Origin: Arthrobacter yangruifuii
GTDB lineage: Bacteria; Actinomycetota; Actinomycetes; Actinomycetales; Micrococcaceae
Reading direction: 5' to 3'
DNA: 64,000 bases
Assembly: GCF_009192775.1 (NCBI RefSeq)
Contig: NZ_VTFX01000001.1
Span: 124,001-188,000, forward strand
Shown here one piece after another: positions 9,445-17,856 of this stretch. Under the pieces are notes generated by a model. That model saw only the letters and a program-made list of their open reading frames with translations. It was not told the origin of the DNA and did no database searches. Each line of letters begins with the position of its first letter. The stretch's first letter is position 1. A program made the translations under genes and the position numbers.

Positions 9445-9480
9445 ACGGAAGGGGTGCACCGGACGGTGCACCCCTTCCGT
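9445..9480. terminator. bidirectional terminator between pgm and the ALDH gene
   Basis: A 16-bp perfect stem, ACGGAAGGGGTGCACC (9445-9460) with its complement at 9465-9480 and a GGAC loop, lies 13 bp after pgm and 17 bp after the convergent ALDH stop. T-rich residues flank both sides, so it can serve both genes. Confidence 0.85.
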
Positions 9481-9497
9481 TTATCCGCAGCAGCAGG

Positions 9498-10904
9498 TCA
9501 CAGCAGCCGGCGCAGGACCCGTTTCTTCAGCCCCGTGTAGGGCGGATACGCGAACCGGAGCGTGTCCACCAGGGTGCCCTTGGTGAAGACGGGCCGCAGC
9601 TGGCTGAACGTGTCGAACGTGTACTTCCCGTGGTAGGCCCCGGTGCCGCTGGCACCCGCCCCGCCGAACGGCAGGCCCGGCACGGCAAGCTGCACGGTGC
9701 TGGCGTTGTGGCTGATGCTGCCGGCCCGCACCCCCTCCTCGAAGGCCTTCCGGTGCGCGGCGGAGTTGCTGTACAGATAGGCGGCCAGCGGTACGGGACG
9801 GGAGCCGATGAACTTCATGGCCTCGTCCAGGTCTTCCACTTCGATGATGGGCAGGACAGGTCCGAAGATTTCTTCCTGCATCACGGGCGAATCCGGGGCG
9901 ACGTCGGTGAGGATGGTCGGCTCCAGATACAGGCTGCCGCGGTCGCTGTGCCCGCCGGAGAGGATGGTTCCGCTCTCCAGCAGACCCACCAGCCGTTCCC
10001 AGTGCTGCTCGTTCACGATCCGGCCCAGGTCCTTGCTGCGGGACGGGTCCTTGCCGAACTGCTCCGCGACGGCCCGCACCAGGTGCTTCTTCAGTGCCGG
10101 TGCGGCCTCCTTCGTCACCAAAACGTAGTCCGGGGCGACGCAGGTCTGCCCGGCGTTGAGCAGTTTTCCGAAGACCAGGCGGCGGGCAACAACTGCCCAG
10201 TTCCCGTCCAGCACCACTGCGGGCGATTTCCCGCCCAGCTCCAGGGTGACCGGAGTGAGGTGTTCCGCGGCGGCCTGCAGGACAATCCGGCCCACGCGTT
10301 CCCCGCCGGTGAAGAAAATCGAGTCGAACTGTTCCTTCAAAAGCGCTGTGCTGGTTTCCTGTCCGCCCTGGACCACGGCCACCGCGTCCGCGTCCACATA
10401 GCGCGGCAGCAGGTCCGCCAGCGCTGCCGACGTCGCCGGGGCCAGTTCGCTGGGTTTGAGCACGGCCGCGTTGCCGGCGGCCAGGGCACCGACCAGCGGC
10501 GCCAGGACCAGCTGCACCGGATAGTTCCAGGGGCCGATGATCAGCACCACGCCCAGCGGCTGCGGTTCGGTCCGGGCCGACGCCGGCAGCAGGCCGGGCG
10601 GGACCGGAACGCGGCGGCTGCGGGTCCACTTGTCCAGGTGCTTCAGCGCATGTTCCGCTTCGGCCCGCACCAGCGAAAGTTCGGTGACGTAGCTTTCGAG
10701 CGGGTTCTTGCCCAGGTCCGCTGCCAGGGCGTCCGCCAGTTCCTGTTCCCGCTCGTCAAACAACCGGATGAGTCCCTGGAGCTGCTCCCGCCGCCAGGCG
10801 ACCGGACGGGTACGCCCGGACCCATAGGTTTCCCGCAGCTTCACCAGCAGCGCCGGAATGTCCGCCGGAAAGGTATCCGGGAACGCCGAAACCGTTTTGC
10901 TCAT
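9498..10904 (-). CDS. aldehyde dehydrogenase family protein (ALDH3-like)
   Basis: 468-aa NAD(P)+-dependent aldehyde dehydrogenase that oxidises an aldehyde to the acid. Visible motifs are GPWNYP (N127 region), LKPSELAP (K150), FTGG at 198-201 (cofactor loop), general base E222 in TLELGGKSP and nucleophile C255 in NAGQTCVAPDY. The length and the absence of an N-terminal extension fit the ALDH3/coniferyl or fatty aldehyde dehydrogenase branch. The start overlaps the stop of the upstream SDR by ATGA, so the two are co-translated and may act in sequence on an alcohol/aldehyde substrate, which is inference. Confidence 0.95.
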   Translation of the reverse strand: MSKTVSAFPDTFPADIPALLVKLRETYGSGRTRPVAWRREQLQGLIRLFDEREQELADALAADLGKNPLESYVTELSLVRAEAEHALKHLDKWTRSRRVPVPPGLLPASARTEPQPLGVVLIIGPWNYPVQLVLAPLVGALAAGNAAVLKPSELAPATSAALADLLPRYVDADAVAVVQGGQETSTALLKEQFDSIFFTGGERVGRIVLQAAAEHLTPVTLELGGKSPAVVLDGNWAVVARRLVFGKLLNAGQTCVAPDYVLVTKEAAPALKKHLVRAVAEQFGKDPSRSKDLGRIVNEQHWERLVGLLESGTILSGGHSDRGSLYLEPTILTDVAPDSPVMQEEIFGPVLPIIEVEDLDEAMKFIGSRPVPLAAYLYSNSAAHRKAFEEGVRAGSISHNASTVQLAVPGLPFGGAGASGTGAYHGKYTFDTFSQLRPVFTKGTLVDTLRFAYPPYTGLKKRVLRRLL

Positions 10905-11764
10905 GAGCGGGCGCCTTCACCGGCGGCGGAGGTTTCCGGTTTACGCCCCGTGAAATGGTCCATGGACTGGTAGACCTTGAACACGCGTCCGGCCACCACG
11001 TCCCAGGCGGGCTGGGGCAGGACGTTGCGCAGGGCACTGCCCAGGGCCACGGTCCACGGCAGCTGGAGGCGCGGCTTCCCTGCCAGCAAGGCCTCCCAGG
11101 CCTTGTCCACCACATACTCAGGTTCCATCAGGGGCGTCAGCAGCGGCCCGCGGGCGCCTTCGAACATGCCGGTCTTGATGTAGCTGGGAATGAGGGTGGT
11201 TACGGCCACGTGGCCGTTTCCGGATTCATCCAGTTCCAGCCGCATGGAGTCGCTCCAGCCGATCACTGCCCACTTCGAGGCCGTGTAGACGCTCATTTTG
11301 GGCACGGAGAGCGTGCCGGACGCCGAGGCGACGTTGAGGATGCGCGCCGGAGTGCGCCGTTCAATCATGCCGGGAAGGAAGGCCCGGGTCACCTGCATGG
11401 GGGCCAGGGTATTGACCTGCATCACGGCGTCGATGTCCGCTTCCGGGTCATGTTCCCAGAAGTACTTTCCGCGGACGATCCCGGCATTGTTGATCAGGAT
11501 GTCGGGAATGCCGACCTCCCGGCCCACCCGCTCGGCGGCAGCGGTGATGTCCGCCAGGGAAGCGACGTCGACCGCGTAGGGGTGGATCGCCGACGACCCC
11601 CTTTCCCGCAGCTGCCCTGCGGTTTCCTCCAGGGCCTCGGCATTGAGGTCCCACAGCACCACCGCTGCCGCCCCGCCGCGCACGGCGCGCTCGGCGTACA
11701 GCCGCCCCATGCCCATGGCTGCACCGGTGATGAGAACTACACGTCCTGCCGCTGAAATGCTCAT
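10901..11764 (-). CDS. SDR family NAD(P)-dependent oxidoreductase
   Basis: 287-aa classical short-chain dehydrogenase. It has a TGAAMGMG nucleotide loop (13-20), NNAG (92-95) and the catalytic set S147, Y160, K164 in NVASASG and YTASK. I chose the ATG at 11762-11764 (MSISAAGR) because GGAG lies about 7 nt upstream; the in-frame ATG at 11827 has no such support. It is first in a two-gene operon with the ALDH, which suggests alcohol-to-acid oxidation or the reverse. The substrate is not determinable. Confidence 0.93.
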   Translation of the reverse strand: MSISAAGRVVLITGAAMGMGRLYAERAVRGGAAAVVLWDLNAEALEETAGQLRERGSSAIHPYAVDVASLADITAAAERVGREVGIPDILINNAGIVRGKYFWEHDPEADIDAVMQVNTLAPMQVTRAFLPGMIERRTPARILNVASASGTLSVPKMSVYTASKWAVIGWSDSMRLELDESGNGHVAVTTLIPSYIKTGMFEGARGPLLTPLMEPEYVVDKAWEALLAGKPRLQLPWTVALGSALRNVLPQPAWDVVAGRVFKVYQSMDHFTGRKPETSAAGEGARS

Positions 11765-11897
11765 GCTGCTCCGTTGTCGGTAGGTGGCCAGGGTTCTTTG
11801 CTGTAACCCTGGATACTTCCTATGCAACGTAGCATCCCGGTCATCGGCGGACAGCTAGAATTTTGCTTAAACACCATATTGTCCGGAAGGCACCATA

Positions 11898-13211
11898 ATG
11901 AGCAGATTCGGTATGGACTGGACCCTTCACGGAGACGGCAAGACCATCCGGCCGGGCGCCTATGTTGCCCCGGAGGAACGGTTGAGCTGGCCGCGGACCA
12001 TCAGTATCGGTTCCCAGCATGTGGTGGCCATGTTCGGGGCAACGTTCCTCGTGCCGCTCCTGACCGGGTTCCCCCCGGCCACCACCCTGCTGTTCTCCGG
12101 TATCGGAACCATCCTGTTCCTGATCATCACCGCCGGGCGGGTCCCCAGCTACCTGGGTTCAAGCTTTGCGTTCATCGCCCCGATCGGTGCGGCCACCAAC
12201 CAGCACGGTCCGGGCGGTGCCCTGGGCGGGATCATCATGGCCGGTTTTGCGCTGTTCCTGGTCGGGCTGGCGGCACAACTGGCCGGCACCCGCTGGATCC
12301 AGGTCCTGATGCCCCCGGTGGTCACCGGCACCATCGTGGCCCTCATCGGACTCAACCTTGCCGGGTCCGCGAGGGACAACTTTGAACAGGGGCCCCTGAC
12401 GGCCACCGTCACCGTGGTCGTCATCCTGCTCACCACGGTCCTGTTCAAGGGGTTCCTGGGCCGGCTCTCCATCCTGGTGGGCGTCGTCGCCGGCTACATC
12501 GCAGCCATGCTGCAGGGCGAGGTGGATTTCCAGGCCATCGGTGACGCCGCGTGGATCGGGCTGCCGGAGTTCATGTCCCCCACCTTCCATGTTTCCGTGA
12601 TTGGCCTTTTCGTGCCGGTCGTCCTGGTGCTGGTGGCGGAAAATGTGGGGCATGTGAAGTCCGTGGCCGCGATGACGGGCCGGGACCTGGACCCGTACGC
12701 CGGGCGGGCGCTGATGGCCGACGGCCTGGCCACCATGCTGGCCGGCTCCGGCGGCGGGTCGGCCACCACCACGTACGCGGAGAACATCGGCGTGATGGCC
12801 GCCTCCCGGGTGTACTCCACGGCGGCATACTGGGTGGCCGGCATCGTGGCCATCCTGCTCAGTCTCTTTCCGAAGTTCGGCGCAATGATCGCCACCGTAC
12901 CCGGCGGAGTGCTGGGCGGGGCCGGCGTCGTCCTTTACGGGATGATCGGCATCCTGGGCGTACGCATCTGGGTGGACAACCGGGTGAACTTCTCCAACCC
13001 GATCAACCTCTCGACCGCAGGCCTGGGACTGATCGTTGCCATTGCGAACTTCACCTGGATCGTGGGCGGGCTGGAGTTCGGCGGCATTGCCCTCGGCACC
13101 GGTGCCACGTTGATTGCCTATCACGGCATGCAGGCAATCGCCCGCTGGCGCGGAACCGATCCGGACGAACCGCAGGAGGATGCCGGGTCCGTGCCGGGCC
13201 GGCTCGTCTAG
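11898..13211 (+). CDS. uraA: uracil/xanthine permease, NCS2 family
   Basis: 437-aa inner-membrane nucleobase:proton symporter of the UraA/PyrP group. A conserved QHVVAMFGATFLVP segment near residue 35 and GSSFAFIAPIGAA are NCS2 signatures. A later VAENVGHVKSV segment holds the substrate-coordinating glutamate, followed by GSGGGSATTTYAENIGVMA. About 14 hydrophobic spans can be traced. It lies divergent from the SDR-ALDH operon across a 133-bp gap and ends 7 bp from the convergent glycerate kinase stop. No pyrimidine biosynthesis genes are adjacent. Confidence 0.93.
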   Translation: MSRFGMDWTLHGDGKTIRPGAYVAPEERLSWPRTISIGSQHVVAMFGATFLVPLLTGFPPATTLLFSGIGTILFLIITAGRVPSYLGSSFAFIAPIGAATNQHGPGGALGGIIMAGFALFLVGLAAQLAGTRWIQVLMPPVVTGTIVALIGLNLAGSARDNFEQGPLTATVTVVVILLTTVLFKGFLGRLSILVGVVAGYIAAMLQGEVDFQAIGDAAWIGLPEFMSPTFHVSVIGLFVPVVLVLVAENVGHVKSVAAMTGRDLDPYAGRALMADGLATMLAGSGGGSATTTYAENIGVMAASRVYSTAAYWVAGIVAILLSLFPKFGAMIATVPGGVLGGAGVVLYGMIGILGVRIWVDNRVNFSNPINLSTAGLGLIVAIANFTWIVGGLEFGGIALGTGATLIAYHGMQAIARWRGTDPDEPQEDAGSVPGRLV

Positions 13212-13218
13212 CGTCCGC

Positions 13219-14328
13219 TCACGCCCCTTCCAGGACGCGGCGGGTGGCCCAGGAGACGTACTTTGCGGCCTGGTCCATGGCGTCCTGCGGCCGGGGTGCC
13301 ACATCCAGCAGGCTGACAGCCGCAACGATTCCGTATTCCTCCAGCTGATCCGGGGTCAGGGTGATCCGGCCGGCCACGGCAACCACGGGGATTCCGGCGT
13401 CCCGTGCCCGGACCGCCACCTCCAGGGGGGCCTTGCCGTAGCGGGACTGCTCGTCCAGGGAACCTTCCCCGGTGAGCACCAGGTCGCAGCGGGTGAGGGC
13501 CGTGTCCAGGCCGGTGAACGCACTGAGCAGTTCAAACCCGGGGTTCACCGAGGCCTGGGTAAGGGCCAGGAACCCGGAAGGGAAGCCGCCGGCTGCGCCG
13601 GCGCCGGGAATGTCGACGTCGACGCCGGTAGCGGATTCCAGCAGCCGGGCCCAGTTGCGCATTGCCTCTTCCAGGACGGCCTGCGCCGCGGCGTCGGCGC
13701 CTTTCTGGCTGCTGAACACGGACACGGTGCCTTCCGGCCCCAGCAGCGGGTTGGTGACGTCCGCGGCTATCCGCAGATCCGCCCCGGCCAGCCTCGGGTC
13801 CAGCCCTGCAGCGTCCAGGGACGCCGCCCGCAGCAGGCCGGCGCCGCCGGGAGGCACGGGCGTCCCGGCGTCGTCGAGGATTTTCAGGCCCAGCGCAGTC
13901 AGGGCGCCGGAACCGCCGTCCGTCATTGCCGAGCCGCCGATTCCCAGGATGATGGTGCGCGCACCATTGTCCAGTGCCGCCCTGATGAGCTCCCCGCAGC
14001 CGTAGCTGGTGGCGGACAACGCCGTCTCGGGGGTGGGCTCCAGCAGGGCCAGTCCGCTGGCCCGCGCGGTTTCGATCAGGGCCGAATCTCCGGTGAGCGC
14101 CCAGACGGCCGTCACTTCGCGGCCGAGCGGTCCGCGGACCCTGGTGCTCCGCGGCTCGGCCCCGGCCAGCAGGGCGGCGTCGAGGGTGCCTTCGCCTCCG
14201 TCCGCCACCGGAACCGCAGTGACTTCGGCGTCGGGATAGACGGCCAGCACGCCTTCGCCCATCGCTGCGGCAGCCTCCGCCGCGCTGAGGGATCCCTTGA
14301 ATTTGTCCGGAGCAATAACTACACGCAT
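13219..14328 (-). CDS. glxK: glycerate kinase (GlxK family)
   Basis: Phosphorylates glycerate to 2- or 3-phosphoglycerate in glyoxylate/glycerate assimilation. The 369-aa protein starts MRVVIAPDKFKGSLSA, the family signature, then has PVADGGEGT and LGIGGSAMTDGGSG. Those place it in the type I glycerate kinase family (usual length about 370-380). ATG at 14326-14328 puts the signature at the extreme N-terminus, so the 13 upstream in-frame codons were excluded. It lies 46 bp downstream of the GDPD gene on the same strand, so co-transcription is plausible. Confidence 0.94.
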   Translation of the reverse strand: MRVVIAPDKFKGSLSAAEAAAAMGEGVLAVYPDAEVTAVPVADGGEGTLDAALLAGAEPRSTRVRGPLGREVTAVWALTGDSALIETARASGLALLEPTPETALSATSYGCGELIRAALDNGARTIILGIGGSAMTDGGSGALTALGLKILDDAGTPVPPGGAGLLRAASLDAAGLDPRLAGADLRIAADVTNPLLGPEGTVSVFSSQKGADAAAQAVLEEAMRNWARLLESATGVDVDIPGAGAAGGFPSGFLALTQASVNPGFELLSAFTGLDTALTRCDLVLTGEGSLDEQSRYGKAPLEVAVRARDAGIPVVAVAGRITLTPDQLEEYGIVAAVSLLDVAPRPQDAMDQAAKYVSWATRRVLEGA

Positions 14329-14374
14329 GAGCCCATCCTGCCAGCCGGCACCCACATGGCGGCGCAAGTAGTTC

Positions 14375-15184
14375 CTACCGCCATTGACCGCGTTCCGTGA
14401 GCACCTCTACGAGGAGGTCCGAACGGTCGGTGACAATGCCGTCCACGCCCAGGTCCAGCAGCCGGTGCATGGTGGGCCGGTCATTGATGGTCCAGACATG
14501 CACCTGGATTCCGGCCCGGTGGCAGCTGCGGACAAAACCGGGTGTCACCACGGACACGGGGCCAAAGGACAACGGAACCTGAACGCACTGGAACCGGCCC
14601 GCCCGGGCGAGGATGCCGGCCGCCCCCAGCGGGGCCAGCACGCGCAGCAGGGCGGTGAGCGCACTTCCCGCGGAGCTTGCGGCCGGGCGGCCCAGCAGGC
14701 GCAGCGTGCGAAGCCGGCGGACGTCCGAAAAGGAAGCCACGAGGACCCGGTCATGTGCAGCATGCTTTTCGATCAGGGCGGCCAGCAGCCGGGCTCCGGC
14801 GGCATCCTTGACGTCCACGTTCAGCCGCATTCGGGGCCATTCGGTCAGGAGTTCCTCGAAGGTGGGGATCCGTTCCGTTCCGCCTATCAGTACCTCGTTG
14901 AGTTCCTTGCGGGTCAGCTGGCTGATCCTGCCCGTCACGCCGCCGGAAAGCCGGTCAACAGTTTCATCGTGGAAAGCCATCAGGATGCCGTCCCGGCTGG
15001 TGCGCACATCGGTTTCCAGATAGCTGATTCCCAGCTCGGCGGCGTTTCGGAAGGCCGGCAGGGTGTTTTCGAGGCCGTCCGGGGAGAAACCCCGGTGTGC
15101 CAGGGCGATGGGTGCCGGCGGACGGACGGCGACGGTCTGGGGCCCGTCGCCCGGTGCACGGAAATACGGATAGGTAGCTAACAC
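14375..15184 (-). CDS. glycerophosphodiester phosphodiesterase (GDPD family)
   Basis: 269-aa enzyme cleaving glycerophosphodiesters to glycerol-3-phosphate and an alcohol. Catalytic and metal residues are visible: H30-R31 in LAHRG, E39 in LENT, E57 and D59 in LETDV, and H72 in AFHDETVDR. There is no signal peptide, so it should be cytosolic. The start is GTG at 15182-15184, and no Shine-Dalgarno sequence precedes it. A TAGGGT lies 6 nt upstream, which suggests a leaderless message. It is probably followed in the same transcript by glycerate kinase. Confidence 0.92.
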   Translation of the reverse strand: MLATYPYFRAPGDGPQTVAVRPPAPIALAHRGFSPDGLENTLPAFRNAAELGISYLETDVRTSRDGILMAFHDETVDRLSGGVTGRISQLTRKELNEVLIGGTERIPTFEELLTEWPRMRLNVDVKDAAGARLLAALIEKHAAHDRVLVASFSDVRRLRTLRLLGRPAASSAGSALTALLRVLAPLGAAGILARAGRFQCVQVPLSFGPVSVVTPGFVRSCHRAGIQVHVWTINDRPTMHRLLDLGVDGIVTDRSDLLVEVLTERGQWR

Positions 15185-15190
15185 ATTCGA

Positions 15191-15196
15191 ACCCTA
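15191..15196 (-). promoter_or_regulatory. possible -10 element for a leaderless GDPD transcript
   Basis: On the minus strand TAGGGT is followed by 6 nt and then the GTG start. A TANNNT hexamer 6-7 nt before a start codon without a ribosome-binding site is the usual actinobacterial leaderless arrangement. No clear -35 is seen. Confidence 0.35.
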
Positions 15197-15311
15197 CCAA
15201 GTGCCGGACCGGACGAAGGCAGTCCCCCTGCGCATCCACGCGCATACACTGGCAGGACCGCGACCGGCACGGTTTTACCCTCAGCCGGCTTAGCCCGTGG
15301 AGGTCAGTACC

Positions 15312-17852
15312 GTGTCTGACACGTTTGCCAGCCGTCCCCGCTTCGCGGCTGTTGATTGGAGGCGCCGGCTGAAGCGGCTGCGGGGCAGCGCCCGTGCAGC
15401 TCCCGCTACGCTCTCCTTCCTGGCGCTGTTCTGGATTCTGGGAGTGGTGACGTCATCGCTCGGAACCGGGCCGGAAGGGGCGTTGGAGGACTGGGTTACC
15501 GTGTCCGTGGGCACCGCCGCCTCGAATCCAGCTGCCCTGGTTCTGTGTTGCTTCTGGGCGGGCGGTCCGGGGGGATATCTGGGTGGAACCCTCCTGGCGC
15601 TGGTGGCCGGCGTTCCCTCCGAACGCCGGCTCGGGACCGGGCGCTTCCTGCTGGTCGGGTTGGGTGGACAGATTGTGGGCCTGGTGCTGGCCACGGGTTT
15701 TGCCCGTCTCACAAGCGCCTCCATTGGTGACTGGTCCCGGGCGCTTGTCTCCGAATCCTTTGTGGGCCCCCTCGCGTTCCTGGCGGCAGCGGTGGCCGCT
15801 GCGAGCGCGCAGGTGGGGACTCTGTGGCGCCGCCGGCTCCGGGTTACTTTGTTTGTCCTGCTGGTTCTGCTGGCCCTTTACGGTGGGAACTTCTCCAGCC
15901 TGACGGTCCTGGGCGCGGCTGCCGCCGGTGCGCTGTCCGGGCCTTATCTTGCCGGCCGCCGCCCCTCCCTCCCGCGCCGGCTGGTCACCAGCCGGCATGA
16001 GGCCCGGGTGCTGGTGGCACTGATAGTCCTGGCTTCCGCCGCCGGGCCCGTCATCAGTGCGCTGAGCAGCCATGCCGTTGGCCCGCTTTCGGTGCTGCGT
16101 TATCTCGTTACGGATGTGGAAGTGAGGACGCCGGCTGAGCTGGCACAGTTGTGTGCGGAGGAAAGCCATGCCCGGTGTGTCGCTGCGGGCATCCAGCTGC
16201 GCGCCGGTCCGGCAGCGTTTTTCCTGGCCACCCTGCCTCTGGTGCTGCTGGCGGTGTTTTCCGAGGGCCTGCGGAGGGGCCGCCGGTTCGCATGGCTGGC
16301 CGCGTTGGTGCTTCAGGGAGCCATGACGGTGCTGGCGGCGGTACGGGTTGTCCGGCTGCTGTCCGGAGACGATCCCCCTGCCCTGGCCCCGGGAACCGGC
16401 CGCTACATAGCCTTCCTGCTTCCCATGGCGGTTCCGCTGGCGGTGCTGCTGCTGCTTGCCTTTACGCGGCGGTTCTTTCCCGTGTCCGCGCCGGCGGGCA
16501 CCTACCGGCGGCTTGCGGGTGCCGTCACGCTGGCCGCCGTTGTGCTGGCAGCGGTTTACCTCGGGGCGGGCCTGCTGAACCGCAACGGTTTCTCCCCCGC
16601 GGCAACGTCCGGCCTGCTGGCTGCGGATCTGCCCGGACGTTTCCTTCCCGTCCTGGAAGTCAGTTACACGGCCCCCGGGCTGGTGCCGGAGAACCTCCCC
16701 GCCGTGCTGCTGTATGAGGGCGTGGGGGTGGTTTTCTGGATCTTTGTCTGTGTGCTGCTGCTGCGTTCCTTCCTGGTTCCGCCGTACGGCCCGGGGACCG
16801 CGGATGCGGACCGCGCTGCAATGCTGCTTCGAACCCAGGGCGGCAGCACCATGGCGTGGATGACACTGTGGCAGGGCAACAACTACTGGTTCTCCCCCAG
16901 CGGCAATTCCTACGTGGCCTACCGGATGGATCTGGGTGTGGCGCTGACTGTCGGCGAACCGGTGGGTCCCCGGGAGGAGCTGGACCGGACGGTGGAGGGC
17001 TTTGCCGCATTCTGCACCGCCAACGGCATGACCCCGTGTTTCTACTCGGTGGGCCAGGAGGTGCGCGAATCCAGCGAACGGCTCGGTTTCTCCTCGCTCC
17101 AGGTGGCGGAGGAGACCATGCTGTCGCTGGATTCCCTGGCTTTCAAGGGCAAGAAATTCCAGGATGTGCGCACCGCGTTGAACCAGGCCCGCAAACACGG
17201 CATCACCGCGCAGTGGATCAGGTATCCCTCCGCTCCGCTGGCCGTCAAAGACCAGCTCTATGCCATTTCGGAGGAGTGGGTGGCGGATAAGGACATGCCG
17301 GAAATGGGTTTCACGCTGGGCGGTCTGGAGGAACTGGATGATCCGGAGGTGCGCTGCCTGCTGGCCCTCGACAAAGACGGGACTGTGCATGCCGTCACGT
17401 CCTGGCTTCCGGTGTACCGGGACGGAGCGGTGGCCGGCTGGACCCTGGACTTCATGCGCCGCCGCAGCAGCGGATTCCGGCTGGGAATGGATTTCCTTAT
17501 CGCGTCCGCGGCGCTGTCGCTGAGGGATGAGGGCTACAGCTTCCTCAGCCTTTCCGGAGCGCCGCTTGCGCGGGCCCAGGGAACCTCCGGCCACTCCGGC
17601 CCCCGGGAAGAAACCGCCATGGACCGGTTCCTGGACCGTCTCGGTGCAACTCTGGAACCCGTGTATGGCTTCCGCTCCCTGCTGGCGTATAAGGCCAAGT
17701 TTGCTCCGGAGTATGTTCCGTTGTTCATGACCTACCTGGACCCGGCGTCCCTGCCGGGAATTGCCAACGCGTTGGCCCGGGCCTACGTCCCGGATCTGTC
17801 CCTGGGCCAGGGCCTCCTGTTGGCCCGGCGGCTTGTGGACCGTCAGGTCTGA
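15312..17852 (+). CDS. mprF: MprF-like aminoacyl-phosphatidylglycerol synthase (membrane region plus DUF2156 domain)
   Basis: Transfers an amino acid from aminoacyl-tRNA to phosphatidylglycerol, lowering envelope negative charge. The first part of this 846-aa protein is strongly hydrophobic with rhomboid/flippase-like TM helices. The last ~330 residues form the cytosolic DUF2156 (GNAT-like) domain, with WQGNNYWFSPSG, GEPVGPREEL, FKGKKFQDVRTALNQARKHG and FLIASAALSLRDEGY. GTG at 15312 was chosen because GGAGG (15299-15303) lies 8 nt upstream; a GTG at 15297 overlaps that site. The esterase gene begins 4 nt after its stop. The amino acid used (Lys, Ala or other) cannot be decided from sequence. 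Confidence 0.88.
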   Translation: MSDTFASRPRFAAVDWRRRLKRLRGSARAAPATLSFLALFWILGVVTSSLGTGPEGALEDWVTVSVGTAASNPAALVLCCFWAGGPGGYLGGTLLALVAGVPSERRLGTGRFLLVGLGGQIVGLVLATGFARLTSASIGDWSRALVSESFVGPLAFLAAAVAAASAQVGTLWRRRLRVTLFVLLVLLALYGGNFSSLTVLGAAAAGALSGPYLAGRRPSLPRRLVTSRHEARVLVALIVLASAAGPVISALSSHAVGPLSVLRYLVTDVEVRTPAELAQLCAEESHARCVAAGIQLRAGPAAFFLATLPLVLLAVFSEGLRRGRRFAWLAALVLQGAMTVLAAVRVVRLLSGDDPPALAPGTGRYIAFLLPMAVPLAVLLLLAFTRRFFPVSAPAGTYRRLAGAVTLAAVVLAAVYLGAGLLNRNGFSPAATSGLLAADLPGRFLPVLEVSYTAPGLVPENLPAVLLYEGVGVVFWIFVCVLLLRSFLVPPYGPGTADADRAAMLLRTQGGSTMAWMTLWQGNNYWFSPSGNSYVAYRMDLGVALTVGEPVGPREELDRTVEGFAAFCTANGMTPCFYSVGQEVRESSERLGFSSLQVAEETMLSLDSLAFKGKKFQDVRTALNQARKHGITAQWIRYPSAPLAVKDQLYAISEEWVADKDMPEMGFTLGGLEELDDPEVRCLLALDKDGTVHAVTSWLPVYRDGAVAGWTLDFMRRRSSGFRLGMDFLIASAALSLRDEGYSFLSLSGAPLARAQGTSGHSGPREETAMDRFLDRLGATLEPVYGFRSLLAYKAKFAPEYVPLFMTYLDPASLPGIANALARAYVPDLSLGQGLLLARRLVDRQV

Positions 17853-17856
17853 GGAC

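Noticed and set aside
12159-13325. 388-codon open frame antisense to uraA
   Set aside because: Shadow frame of a high-GC membrane-protein gene.
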